Part shown: one piece after another, positions 42,780 through 51,595 of the stretch
How positions within the stretch are numbered: the first letter of the stretch is position 1
How the letters are laid out: every line of letters begins with the position of its first letter
Position numbers and translations under genes: made by a program
Notes under the pieces: model-generated
What the model was told of the DNA's origin: nothing
The model's input: the letters and a program-made list of their open reading frames with translations, nothing else
Databases searched by the model: none
Source of the DNA: Streptomyces tendae
GTDB lineage: Bacteria > Actinomycetota > Actinomycetes > Streptomycetales > Streptomycetaceae
Assembly: GCF_008632955.1 (NCBI RefSeq)
Contig: NZ_CP043959.1
Coordinates: 4,216,001 to 4,280,000 of the forward strand
Direction of reading: 5' to 3'
Length of the DNA: 64,000 bases

Positions 42780-44591
42780 ATGCCGTCATCCCCGAACACT
42801 CCCTTGCCCGCACGCGCTGCGAGAGCCGCCGTCGTGCTGGCCCTCACCGCCGCGGTGGCCACCGCCGTACCGGCCGCGCAGGCCACGCCGGAGACCTTCA
42901 CGGCCCCGTTGGCGACGACCGCTCCCCTGGCCGCCAAGCCCTACATGGGCTGGACCAGTTGGACCATGCAGTCGTCCAAGTACCCGGGGCTCAACCCCAA
43001 GGGCGACTACAGCTATCTCACCGAGGCGAACGTCCTCAAGCAGGCCGACGCCATGGCGGCCAAACTCAAGCCGTACGGCTACGAGTACGTCAACATCGAC
43101 GCCGGCTGGTGGATGGACTGGTCGTGGACGCCGCAGTACGACGCGTACGGCCGGCAGAAGGCCGATCCCGAGCGCTTCCCCAGCGGTATGAAGGCCGTCG
43201 CCGACCGCATCCACTCCAAGGGCCTGAAGGCAGGTATCTACCTCCCCGTCGGCCTGGAGAAGGCGGCCTACGGCGACGGCACCACGCCGATCTGGAACGC
43301 CGAGGGCTGCACCACCGCCGACATCGTGTACGACGACCTGCGCACCACCAACGGCTGGGACAGCTCGTACAAGATCGACTTCTCCGACCCCTGCGCGCAG
43401 AAGTACATCGACTCCCAGGCGCGGATGTTCGCCGACTGGGGCTACGACTTCCTGAAGCTCGACGGCGTCGGCCCCGGCTCCTTCAAGAGCGGCGACAACT
43501 ACGACAACGTCGCCGACGTGGCCGCCTGGCAGAAGGCCATCGCCACCGCCGGCCGCCCGATCCACCTGGAGCTGTCCTGGTCCCTCGACCACGGACACGT
43601 GGAGGACTGGAAGAAGTACTCCAACGGCTGGCGCATCGACACCGACGTCGAGTGCTACTGCAACACCCTGGTCAGCTGGGAGAGCTCGGTCGACGACCGG
43701 TGGGCCGACGCCCCGGCCTGGACCGCCCACGCCGGACCCGGCGGCTGGAACGACCTGGACTCCCTCAACGTCGGCAACGGTGAGATGGACGGCCTCACCA
43801 AGGCCGAGCGGCAGAGCTACGCGACCCTGTGGGCGATCGCCAAGTCCCCGCTGTACACCGGCGACGACCTCACCAAGCTGGACTCCTACGGGCTGTCGCT
43901 GCTCACCAACCGCGAGGTCATCGCGATCAACCAGGCCGGCGCGCCGCCCGCCGCACCCGTCACCGCGTCCGACCCGCAGCAGGTGTGGGCCGCGAGGAAC
44001 CCCGACGGCACCTACACCGTGGCGCTGTTCAACCTGGCGGACGCACCCGCCTCGGTCACGGCCAACTGGTCTGCCCTCGGCTTCACGGGCAAGGCCTCGG
44101 TGCGTGACGTGTGGAACAGGGAGAACCTCGGCATCTACCGGGACAAGATCACCCAGGCGCTGCCCGCGCACGGTTCCCGGCTGTTCACCGTCACCCCGCA
44201 CGGCAGCAGCCTCGAGTGGACCGGCTACGAGGCCGAGGCGGGGAGCCTGAGCGGCAACGCCTCCACGGCCGACTGCTCCGCCTGCTCCGACGGCCGCAAG
44301 GTGGGCAACCTCTACGGCGGCGGCAAGCTCACGATCGGCGACGTCGTCGTACGCAAGGCCGGCACCTACCAGGTCCGGATCTCCTACATCAGCGGTGACG
44401 CCCGGTCCGCCCTGGTCTCCGCCAACGGCGGCGGCGCCACCTCCCACACCTTCGCCTCCACGGGTGACTGGTCCACGGTGAACAGCGTCCATGTGCCGGT
44501 GAAGCTGAAGGCCGGAGCGAACACGATCACCATCGACAGCGGCAGCGACGGCTACGCGCCGGACATCGACCGGATCGACGTGCAGAAGTAG
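42780..44591 (+). CDS. Secreted alpha-galactosidase-like enzyme, GH27, with C-terminal carbohydrate-binding module
   Basis: 603 residues, ATG 42780 preceded by GGAGG. A Sec-type signal (AARAAVVLALTAAVATAVPAAQA) leads into the GH27 barrel (KPYMGWTSW, YVNIDAGWW). The nucleophile is Asp228 in FLKLDGVG and the acid/base is Asp289 in RIDTDVE. An all-beta C domain follows (VWAARNPDGTYTVALFNL), then a CBM35-like module from about 480 (YEAEAGSLSGNA, GYAPDIDRIDVQK). Releases terminal alpha-galactose or, in some GH27 members, alpha-N-acetylgalactosamine or beta-L-arabinopyranose. Last gene before a terminator, hence probably in the importer operon. Confidence 0.92.
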   Translation: MPSSPNTPLPARAARAAVVLALTAAVATAVPAAQATPETFTAPLATTAPLAAKPYMGWTSWTMQSSKYPGLNPKGDYSYLTEANVLKQADAMAAKLKPYGYEYVNIDAGWWMDWSWTPQYDAYGRQKADPERFPSGMKAVADRIHSKGLKAGIYLPVGLEKAAYGDGTTPIWNAEGCTTADIVYDDLRTTNGWDSSYKIDFSDPCAQKYIDSQARMFADWGYDFLKLDGVGPGSFKSGDNYDNVADVAAWQKAIATAGRPIHLELSWSLDHGHVEDWKKYSNGWRIDTDVECYCNTLVSWESSVDDRWADAPAWTAHAGPGGWNDLDSLNVGNGEMDGLTKAERQSYATLWAIAKSPLYTGDDLTKLDSYGLSLLTNREVIAINQAGAPPAAPVTASDPQQVWAARNPDGTYTVALFNLADAPASVTANWSALGFTGKASVRDVWNRENLGIYRDKITQALPAHGSRLFTVTPHGSSLEWTGYEAEAGSLSGNASTADCSACSDGRKVGNLYGGGKLTIGDVVVRKAGTYQVRISYISGDARSALVSANGGGATSHTFASTGDWSTVNSVHVPVKLKAGANTITIDSGSDGYAPDIDRIDVQK

Positions 44592-44608
44592 CCCCGCGCC
44601 CCGTCCCC

Positions 44609-44634
44609 AGGGGCCCGGCCCGCGCCGGGCCCCT
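44609..44634 (+). terminator. Terminator after GH27 gene
   Basis: Perfect 11-bp arms 44609-44619 and 44624-44634 with a 4-base loop, 18 bases after the GH27 stop and followed by a short pyrimidine run. It separates the importer/GH27 unit from the GH95 unit. Confidence 0.75.
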
Positions 44635-44657
44635 CTCCTCACGCCACCGGAGCCGCC

Positions 44658-47033
44658 ATGACCCCCGGCCCGAACCAGCCGAGCAGACGCACCCTTCTCT
44701 CCCTCGCCACCACGGCAGGCCTCACCACCGCCCTCGGCACGCTGCCCACCTTCTCCGTCTCCGCCACCCCCGCACGCCCCGCCGGAACCGCCCTGCCCGC
44801 CGACGCCGCCCGCCACCAGCTGTGGTGGCAGGCCCCCGGCGACGAGGGCTCACTCATCGAGCAGGGCCTGCCCATCGGCAACGGCCGTATCGGAGCGCTC
44901 GCGAGCAACGACCCCGGCCGTGAGCTGCTGCTGATCACCGACGCCACGATGTGGACCGGCGGCCTCAACGACACCCTGGACCAGGACGGCCAGTTCCCCT
45001 ACGCGCGCACCGACTTCGGCTCCTTCACCCTGCTCGCCCGGCTCACCGTCGACCTCCCCGGCCACGACCTCGGCTCCGTCCATGGCTACCGCCGGAACCT
45101 CGACCTCTCCCAGGGCGTGGTCACCAGCTCCTACGTCCGCTCCGGCGTCACCTACCGGCGCGAGATGTACGCCAGCCACCCCGACGACGTCATCGTCCTG
45201 CACTTCACCCAGAGTGGCGGCGGACGCTACACCGGAACGATCACCTTGACCGGCACCCACGGTGAGAAGACGACCTCCGCCGGCTCGTTCGGGGCAACCC
45301 TCGCGAACGGACTGCGCTACGGCGCAGCGGTCAAGGCCCGCAGCAGAGGCGGTGACGTCACCGTCAACGGCACCGAGATCATCTTCTCCGACTGCACGGA
45401 CCTGACCATCGTGGTGAGTGCGGGCACCAACTACGCGCCCGACGCCGCCGCCGGCTTCCGCGACCCCGCGCTCGACCCCACGCGCCTGGCCCGCACCAAG
45501 GTCCGCGACGCCGCCTCGGAATCCGCGGACGCCCTACGGCGCACCCATGTCGCCGACTACCGCGAACTCTACGGCCAGCTCGACCTCTCGCTCGGCGACT
45601 CCTCGACCGAGCAGCGCGAACTCGACACCTGGGAACGTCTCCACGCCCGCGCACGGGACCGCACCCCCGACCCCGAACTGGAGGCGGCCTACCTGCAGTT
45701 CGGCCGCTACCTCATGATCTCCGGTTCACGCGGCAGCCTGCCCCTGAACCTCCAGGGACTGTGGCTGGACGGCAACGACCCGGACTGGATGGGCGACTAC
45801 CACACGGACATCAACCTCCAGATGAACTACTGGATGGCCGACCGGACCGGCCTGTCGCGGTGCTTCGACGCCCTCACCGACTACTGCCTCGCCCAGCTCC
45901 CGTCCTGGACCGAGCTCACCCGGCAGCTGTTCAACGACCCCCGCAACCGCTACCGCAACTCCACCGGCCGGATCGCAGGGTGGACCGTTGCCATCTCCAC
46001 CAACCCCTACGGCGGAGGAGGCTGGTGGTGGCACCCGGCAGGCAACGCCTGGCTGTGCAACAGCCTGTACGAGCACTACGAGTACACCCAGTCGCCCGCC
46101 TACCTCGCGAAGATCTACCCGCTCCTCAAGGGTGCCTGTGAGTTCTGGGAGGCACGACTGCTCACCCACACCCTCCCCGGCACCGCCGAGGAAGTGCTGA
46201 TCGCGGACAGCGACTGGTCCCCGGAGCACGGCCCACTCGACGCCAAGGGCATCACCTACGCCCAGGAACTGGTGTGGACACTGTTCGGCAATTTCGCCGC
46301 CGCGGCAGCCCTGCTGAAGAAGGACGCCGCCTACGCCGACACCGTTTCCGGCCTGCGCAAGCGCCTCCACCTGCCGCGGGTGAGTCCGAAGACGGGCTGG
46401 CTGGAGGAGTGGATGTCGCCCGAGAACCTCGGCGAGACCACGCACCGGCACCTGTCCGGGCTGGTCGGTCTCTTCCCCGGCGACCGTATCCGCCCGGACG
46501 GCTCCACTCCCGCGGAGATCGTCGAGGGAGCAACTGCCCAGCTGACCGCGCGCGGCATGAACAGCTTCGGCTGGGCCAACGCCTGGCGCAGCCTGTGCTG
46601 GGCACGCCTCAAGAACGCCGAGAACGCCTATCAGCTCGTGATCAACAACCTGCGCCCGTCCAGCGGCGGCAGCAACGGCACCGCCTTCAACCTCTTCGAC
46701 ATCTACGAGGTGGAGAGCGGCCGTGGCATCTTCCAGATCGACGCCAACTTCGGCACCCCGGCCGCGATGACCGAGATGCTGCTGTATTCACGGCCAGGCC
46801 GTCTCGAACTGCTTCCGGCTCTGCCGGATGCCTGGGCCGCGTCCGGTCACATCACCGGGCTTCCCGCGCGGGGCGGCTTCGTCGTGGACCTGACGTGGCG
46901 CAACGGCCGACCCACGCGGGTGCGGATCCGCAGTGTCGGCGGACGCACGACGACGGTCGTGTTCGGGAGCCGCTCCCGCACCGTCAAGCTCGAACCCGGT
47001 GATTCCGTCACACTGAAGGGTCTCGGCCGGTGA
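44658..47033 (+). CDS. Exported alpha-L-fucosidase-like enzyme, GH95
   Basis: 791 residues. A Tat signal (SRRTLLSLATTAGLTTALG) is followed by the N-terminal beta-sandwich (QGLPIGNGRIGAL), helical linker and (alpha/alpha)6 barrel. Conserved GH95 features are QGLWLDGNDPDWMGDYHTDINLQMNYW with the two catalytic-site Asn residues, DSDWSPEHGP, SFGWANAWRSLCWARL and FQIDANFGTPAAMTEMLL with the helper Asp. GH95 enzymes hydrolyse alpha-1,2-fucosides, and some act on alpha-L-galactosides, by inversion. The stop overlaps the start of the esterase gene. Confidence 0.93.
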   Translation: MTPGPNQPSRRTLLSLATTAGLTTALGTLPTFSVSATPARPAGTALPADAARHQLWWQAPGDEGSLIEQGLPIGNGRIGALASNDPGRELLLITDATMWTGGLNDTLDQDGQFPYARTDFGSFTLLARLTVDLPGHDLGSVHGYRRNLDLSQGVVTSSYVRSGVTYRREMYASHPDDVIVLHFTQSGGGRYTGTITLTGTHGEKTTSAGSFGATLANGLRYGAAVKARSRGGDVTVNGTEIIFSDCTDLTIVVSAGTNYAPDAAAGFRDPALDPTRLARTKVRDAASESADALRRTHVADYRELYGQLDLSLGDSSTEQRELDTWERLHARARDRTPDPELEAAYLQFGRYLMISGSRGSLPLNLQGLWLDGNDPDWMGDYHTDINLQMNYWMADRTGLSRCFDALTDYCLAQLPSWTELTRQLFNDPRNRYRNSTGRIAGWTVAISTNPYGGGGWWWHPAGNAWLCNSLYEHYEYTQSPAYLAKIYPLLKGACEFWEARLLTHTLPGTAEEVLIADSDWSPEHGPLDAKGITYAQELVWTLFGNFAAAAALLKKDAAYADTVSGLRKRLHLPRVSPKTGWLEEWMSPENLGETTHRHLSGLVGLFPGDRIRPDGSTPAEIVEGATAQLTARGMNSFGWANAWRSLCWARLKNAENAYQLVINNLRPSSGGSNGTAFNLFDIYEVESGRGIFQIDANFGTPAAMTEMLLYSRPGRLELLPALPDAWAASGHITGLPARGGFVVDLTWRNGRPTRVRIRSVGGRTTTVVFGSRSRTVKLEPGDSVTLKGLGR

Positions 47034-48304
47034 GCCGGCGGATCGCGTCCCTGGGCGGAGCACTCGCCATGACGCTGACCGTGACCGTCCTCTCCGGACA
47101 GGCGCCGGCCTCCGACTCCGGGACGGCGACTCGCCGGCACGACGTCGTCACGTGGGGTGCCAGTGCCGACCGTCTGGGGGAAGGAGTTGCCGGGCGGGGC
47201 TACCGTCTGGTCGTGCACACGAGCGTCGGCGGCGACAGCGTGCGGATCCGCCTGTCCAACGCCTTCGGCGACCGGCCGGTGACCTTCGACAGCGTCTACG
47301 CGGGCCGCCAGAAGTCGGGGGCCGAGCTGGTACGCGGCAGCAACAAGCGGCTCACCTTCGACGGTGCCCGCTCGGTCACCGTGCCCGCGGGACAGACCGT
47401 CCACACCGATCCGCTGCCCGGCCGGCTGGCCGCCGGGTCCGACCTGGTCATCAGCGTGCACAGCCCGGACGCCGCGGGCCCCGCCACCGGCCACGGAATG
47501 GCCATGGCGACGTCCTACGTCACCCAGGGCGATCACACCGCCGACGAGAGCGCCTCCGACTGGACCACCCGGACCGGCTCCTGGTTCTACGTCGACGCCG
47601 TCACCGTACGGACCGGTGCCACCGTCGGCGCGGTGGTCGCGTTGGGTGACTCCATCACGGACGGGTGGCAGTCCTCGACCGATCTGAACCGCCGCTGGCC
47701 CGACTACCTGTCCCGCCGACTGAGCACCTCCTCCGTCACCACCATCAAAGGCGTCGCCAACGAGGGCATCTCAGGCAACAAGGTGCTGGCCGACGGTGCC
47801 GGACAGAGCGCCATCGACCGGCTGGATCGCGATGTCCTGTCCCACCCGGGTGTCCGTACCGTGTTCCTCTTCGAGGGCATCAACGACATCAAGGCGCACA
47901 CCGGGGTCACCGCACAGGACCTGATCAACGGGTACCGGGAGATCATCAAGAGGTCCCGTGACGCCGGCCTGTGCGTGGTCGGCGCCACCGTCGGGCCCTA
48001 CAAGGGCTGGTCCGAGTGGGACGAGGCTGGAGAAGCCGTACGGCAGGAGGTCAACGCGTTCATCCGCGGCAGCGGCGAGTTCGACGGCGTGGCCGACTTC
48101 GACCGGGCGCTGCGCAGCCCCTACGATCCCGGGCGCATGCTCCCCTTCCTCGACAACGGCGACCACCTGCATCCCAACGACAAGGGCATGCGGGCCATGG
48201 CCGACGCCGTCGACCTCGCGGGGCTCGACTGCTCCTCGGCCTGGCCAGGACCGGCCACGGTGGCCTCGGCGTCCTTCGGTCCTCAGCGCAGGAAACCCTC
48301 GTAG
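47030..48304 (+). CDS. Secreted SGNH/GDSL esterase, carbohydrate-associated
   Basis: 424 residues from GTG 47030, overlapping the GH95 stop. A short signal peptide precedes a beta-rich N-terminal domain (to about 195). The SGNH domain follows: block I ALGDSITDG, Gly block ANEGISGNK, block III EGINDIK and block V NGDHLHPNDKG. Acts on ester groups; linkage to GH95 suggests removal of acyl decorations from the same glycan. The last 22 bp overlap the 3' end of the convergent secY-like gene, which is uncommon. Confidence 0.9.
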   Translation: MSRRIASLGGALAMTLTVTVLSGQAPASDSGTATRRHDVVTWGASADRLGEGVAGRGYRLVVHTSVGGDSVRIRLSNAFGDRPVTFDSVYAGRQKSGAELVRGSNKRLTFDGARSVTVPAGQTVHTDPLPGRLAAGSDLVISVHSPDAAGPATGHGMAMATSYVTQGDHTADESASDWTTRTGSWFYVDAVTVRTGATVGAVVALGDSITDGWQSSTDLNRRWPDYLSRRLSTSSVTTIKGVANEGISGNKVLADGAGQSAIDRLDRDVLSHPGVRTVFLFEGINDIKAHTGVTAQDLINGYREIIKRSRDAGLCVVGATVGPYKGWSEWDEAGEAVRQEVNAFIRGSGEFDGVADFDRALRSPYDPGRMLPFLDNGDHLHPNDKGMRAMADAVDLAGLDCSSAWPGPATVASASFGPQRRKPS

Positions 48305-49590
48305 CGGTGCTGTTCGATCTGGCTGCTGATCTGTTTGACGGTTTCCAGGCCCACGCTCACGATGATCAGAATGCTGGTGCCCGTCAGCTGATTGGCACTG
48401 CCGAAATTGCCGAGCGCCACCGTCGGAACGAGGGCGATCAGTCCGAGGTAGAGCGATCCGGGCCAGGTGAGCCGGTTGAGAACATAGCCGAGATACTGTG
48501 CCGTGGCCTTTCCCGCACGAATGCCCGGCACGAATCCCCCGGCCTGTTTGATGTTCCCGGCCACCTCGTCCGGATTGAACGTGATCGCCACGTAGAAGAA
48601 GGCGAAGAAGACGATGAGGACGAAGTAGACCGCCACGTAGACGGGGTGGTTCCCCTTGGTGAGGTTGTTGTTGATCCAGTCGGCCCACCCGGTGCCCGAG
48701 CCGGCGAACTGTGCGACCAGCGCGGGGAGGTAGAGGAGCGACGACGCGAAAATGACCGGGACGACGCCGGCCTGATTCACCTTCAACGGGATGTAGGTGG
48801 CCGTACCCCCGTACGACTTACGGCCGATCATGCGCTTCGCGTACTGCACCGGAATGCGGCGCTGGGCCTGCTCCACGAAGACGACCAGGCCCACCATGAC
48901 GAGTCCCACCAGCACGACGACACCGAAGGCGAGCCATCCTCCGGCGAGTGAGCTCTCCTCCTTCACGGCCCACAGCGCGCTCGGGAGCGTGGAGGCGATC
49001 GACAAGAAGATCAGCATGGACATGCCGTTGCCGACCCCGCGCTCGGTGATGAGTTCACCGAACCACATGACGCACGCCGTGCCGGCCGTGATGGTGAGGA
49101 TCATGACCGCGGTGCGGAAGACGGAATCGTCCGGGACGATCTGCGCGGCCTGCGGACAGTTCGGGAAGAGGGACCCGCTGCGGGCGGTCGCGACGAGTCC
49201 GGTTGCCTGCAGGATGGCAAGCGCCAGGGTGAGGTAGCGGCTGTACTGGGTGATCTTCGCCTGACCGGACGGCCCTTCCTTCTTCAGCGCGTCGAGACGC
49301 GGGATGACCACCGTCAGCAACTGGAGGATGATGCTCGCCGTGATGTAGGGCAGGATTCCCAGGGCGAACACCGTGATCTGCAGAAGTGCCCCGCCGCTGA
49401 ACAGATTGACCAGCCCGAGGATGCCGCTCGAATCGGAGACGGAATCCACGCAGCTCTGGACCGCCCTGTAATCCACTCCGGGGATGGGCACATGCGACCC
49501 GATCCGGAAGAGCACGATGATGCCGAGTGTGAAGGCCAGCTTCTTACGCAGATCGGGCGTTTGGAACACACGCTTGAATGCGTTCAGCAC
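48283..49590 (-). CDS. secY: Second preprotein translocase subunit SecY
   Basis: 435 residues from GTG 49590 (VLNAFKRVFQTPDLRKKL), full length, ten membrane segments. The SecY signatures are intact: FRIGSHVPIPGVD, plug-region GALLQITVFALGILPYITASIILQLL, TERGVGNGMSMLIF, cytosolic-loop RRIPVQYAKRMIGRKSYGG, and LETVKQISSQIEQHRYEGFLR. The standard secY sits in the ribosomal-protein cluster beside adk; this copy has no ribosomal genes nearby and follows a GPP34 gene, so it is probably a paralogue with a special role in export. I cannot see the rest of the genome to confirm the second copy. Confidence 0.92.
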   Translation of the reverse strand: MLNAFKRVFQTPDLRKKLAFTLGIIVLFRIGSHVPIPGVDYRAVQSCVDSVSDSSGILGLVNLFSGGALLQITVFALGILPYITASIILQLLTVVIPRLDALKKEGPSGQAKITQYSRYLTLALAILQATGLVATARSGSLFPNCPQAAQIVPDDSVFRTAVMILTITAGTACVMWFGELITERGVGNGMSMLIFLSIASTLPSALWAVKEESSLAGGWLAFGVVVLVGLVMVGLVVFVEQAQRRIPVQYAKRMIGRKSYGGTATYIPLKVNQAGVVPVIFASSLLYLPALVAQFAGSGTGWADWINNNLTKGNHPVYVAVYFVLIVFFAFFYVAITFNPDEVAGNIKQAGGFVPGIRAGKATAQYLGYVLNRLTWPGSLYLGLIALVPTVALGNFGSANQLTGTSILIIVSVGLETVKQISSQIEQHRYEGFLR

Positions 49591-49816
49591 GAGGCTTCCT
49601 TCAGTGCGGGCCGGCAGCGGGGCCAGTGGCTCGGGTGAGGCGTGTGGTTCGCCGCGTCCGCCGTCGGTCCGACGCGCGGGACCGGCGGGCGCCGGTCCCC
49701 GGCTCCTCGGACCCATGCTGCACGAACCGGCCCGGACCGGCAGGTCCTGCGGCTCTGGGAGAGCTACGGACGTGTCCGGCGAGGCCGGTCCCGCGCGGCG
49801 CGTGGCGGGGCCGCGG

Positions 49817-50416
49817 TCACGGTGTCTGCCAGATGGTGTCGAAGGCTCCTTGTTGCGCCGATCTGCGCTGCCGTTCCGCGGCCAACTGGGTGATGGCCTG
49901 ATGGATCGCGGCGAGGACGGCGGTCTCGTCGTCGGCGAGGCCCCCGAACACGTCCGCGGGCGCCTCCGCCATGCCCGCCGCGGCAGCGAGACCGACGAAG
50001 ACGGGGTCGCCCGCACGCAGGCGGTCGACCCCGTGGCGCACCGCGAGAGGGCTGACCACGGGACGGGGGCGGCGGAAGGGGCGGCGGTGCGACCGCTGCG
50101 GCCCGTACGGTTCGGCCGCTTCCATCGCGACGGCGTAGCGTGCGGCCAGCCCGGCTCCCCGGCGCCAGAGCCAGCTCTCCACGGTCTCGTACGGGGGTTC
50201 CCGAGTGAGTTCGGACGCGGCTTCCGTCAGCATCGGGTCCACGTCGTGCGGCGGGACGACCGGCGTGATCCTGTCGGCCCCGAGAACGACCGCCCGCACG
50301 TCGGCGAGGTCGAGCAGCTCGGCTCCCGCGAGGACCAAGGACAGGTCCCCCTGGTCGGGGGCCGGGCCGGTTTCGGGAGCGGCAGCGAGGGCCGCCAGAT
50401 CATGGGCGGTGGTCAT
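49817..50416 (-). CDS. GPP34 family phosphoprotein
   Basis: 199 residues. Features of the Golgi-phosphoprotein-3-like family are DQGDLSLVLAGAELLDLADVRAVVL at the start, WLWRRGAGLAARY in the middle and a C-terminal helical part (VFVGLAAAAGMAEAPADVFGGLADDETAVLAAIHQAI). Eukaryotic GOLPH3 binds phosphoinositide lipids and glycosyltransferase tails; the role of the many streptomycete paralogues is unknown. It is upstream of the secY paralogue (226 bp gap) and its ATG overlaps the stop of an upstream repeat-containing frame. Confidence 0.85.
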   Translation of the reverse strand: MTTAHDLAALAAAPETGPAPDQGDLSLVLAGAELLDLADVRAVVLGADRITPVVPPHDVDPMLTEAASELTREPPYETVESWLWRRGAGLAARYAVAMEAAEPYGPQRSHRRPFRRPRPVVSPLAVRHGVDRLRAGDPVFVGLAAAAGMAEAPADVFGGLADDETAVLAAIHQAITQLAAERQRRSAQQGAFDTIWQTP

Positions 50417-50460
50417 GGCGGCTCCGTGAGGGAGGAAGGACGGCGCCGGCGGTCACGGCC

Positions 50461-50526
50461 GTCGTGCGTCGTGCGTCGTGCGTCGTGCGTCGTGCGTCGT
50501 GCGTCGTGCGTCGTGCGTCGTGCGTC
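50461..50526. repeat. Tandem array of the 7-mer GTCGTGC, about 9.4 copies
   Basis: 66 bases of perfect 7-bp repeats, 45 bp upstream of the GPP34 start. The unit length is not a multiple of three, so copy-number change would shift any reading frame crossing it and alter the promoter-to-start spacing. Confidence 0.95.
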
Positions 50527-50665
50527 CGATGGTCCCGGCATCTGCATGCTCCACCGGCCCGCGCCGATCGGCGCCCCGGCCGGGCCGCGGGGCCGGGTGC
50601 CGGAGGCCGATGGAGTGAACGCCGTACGCCTGACGGCACGGGTCGTTCGACGATTTCGTACGCCG

Positions 50666-50748
50666 CCTGAGGGCACAGGATGCCGGACGGCTGCGGACCC
50701 CTGACGGCACTGGGTGCCCGACGGCTGCGGACACCTGAGGCAGCGGGG
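50666..50748. repeat. 34-bp imperfect tandem repeat, about 2.5 copies
   Basis: Units at 50666-50699 and 50700-50733 share the core GACGGCTGCGGAC and the start CCTGA; a third partial unit begins at 50734. Lies just downstream of the TetR-family gene. Confidence 0.75.
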
Positions 50749-50775
50749 GGGCACGGTCGCGGCCGCGAGGCCGCG

Positions 50776-51333
50776 TCACGGGGTGCGCGGCGTCAGCACC
50801 TCCTGGAGCAGCGCTCCGTATCGCGAGACCAGGTCCGCGCGGTCCATGCGGAGCAGGGTCCGGTCGTCCGCCACCCACAGTGCGTACAGCAGTCCTCCCG
50901 CCAGGGCGGCCGCCATGCGCGCACGGAGGTCGGCGTCGGGGCCGGACAGGCGGCGACGCAGGGGCGCGACGAAGAGGTGCTCGTGTGTGTCACGCAGACG
51001 GTCGTGGATGTGCGGTTCGTTGCCGCCGTGCACGAGGGCGAGGAAGACACCCCGTGCGGAGCCGTTGAGATCGACGAGGAGTTCGACGAGCCGTTGCCCC
51101 AGCTGCTCCTGGGGCACGTCGAGCAGTGGTGCGTCGTCGAGCGTCAGATGCATGGTCTCCAGGAACAGCTGCTCCTTGCTCTTGAAATGACGGATCACCA
51201 GTGCGGGGTCCGTGTCGGCGGCGGCCGCGATCTGACGGACGGTCGTCCTGGAGAAGCCCCTGGCCCGGAAGAGTTCGGCGGCGGCCGCGTGGATGGAGTC
51301 ACGGGTCGAAGTGCCGGAGCCGGTCTGCAGCAT
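50776..51333 (-). CDS. TetR/AcrR family transcriptional regulator
   Basis: 185 residues from ATG 51333 (MLQTGSGTSTRDSIHAAAAELF); a GTG at 51378 would add 15 residues. The helix-turn-helix is GFSRTTVRQIAAAADTDPALVIRHFKSKEQLF. The C-terminal half is a ligand-binding helical domain (QRLVELLVDLNG, MAAALAGGLLYALWV). Divergent from the GDSL lipase gene, with a perfect palindrome between them that is a natural binding site. It could also influence the downstream GPP34/secY pair. Confidence 0.9.
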   Translation of the reverse strand: MLQTGSGTSTRDSIHAAAAELFRARGFSRTTVRQIAAAADTDPALVIRHFKSKEQLFLETMHLTLDDAPLLDVPQEQLGQRLVELLVDLNGSARGVFLALVHGGNEPHIHDRLRDTHEHLFVAPLRRRLSGPDADLRARMAAALAGGLLYALWVADDRTLLRMDRADLVSRYGALLQEVLTPRTP

Positions 51334-51427
51334 GCGGGTCAGGATAGGCGGCCCCGCGCTTCGCAACTGCGCGTTCACACAATCACCGGGGCCGGCTTGG
51401 GATCACGTGAGCGTTTCAAGAAGTTCG

Positions 51428-51442
51428 GTCAACATTGTTGAC
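51428..51442. promoter_or_regulatory. TetR-type operator candidate
   Basis: GTCAACATTGTTGAC is a perfect 15-base palindrome (7+1+7) located 95 bp upstream of the TetR start and 154 bp upstream of the lipase start, in the divergent intergenic region. Confidence 0.65.
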
Positions 51443-51595
51443 TCCTCCTCAGGAGCACTGCACATTACTTGACGGTAGAACCTCCGGTAACCGTTCGGCC
51501 AGGCGCTTCTCCCCGTCCGCACCGCTCCGTTCCTCGCTGCCGGCCTGCCCTGTCGGCCGCCGCACCCGCAGCTCCGCCCCCAAGAGAGGGATCAT

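Larger units (their letters stand above)
50417..50775. other. 359-bp region between TetR and GPP34 genes, repeat-rich
   Basis: Contains two tandem repeat arrays, listed separately. No recognisable gene, although one minus-strand frame (50413-50754) is open throughout, reads through the 7-bp repeats as the heptapeptide ARRTTHD and ends with a TGA that overlaps the GPP34 start codon. Confidence 0.6.

Noticed and set aside
48283..50416. Accessory SecA2/SecY2 glycoprotein export system
   Set aside because: No secA2, accessory Sec proteins, glycosyltransferases or serine-rich repeat protein gene occurs nearby.
50461..50526. CRISPR-like array
   Set aside because: The 7-bp units are contiguous and identical without spacers, so this is a simple tandem repeat.
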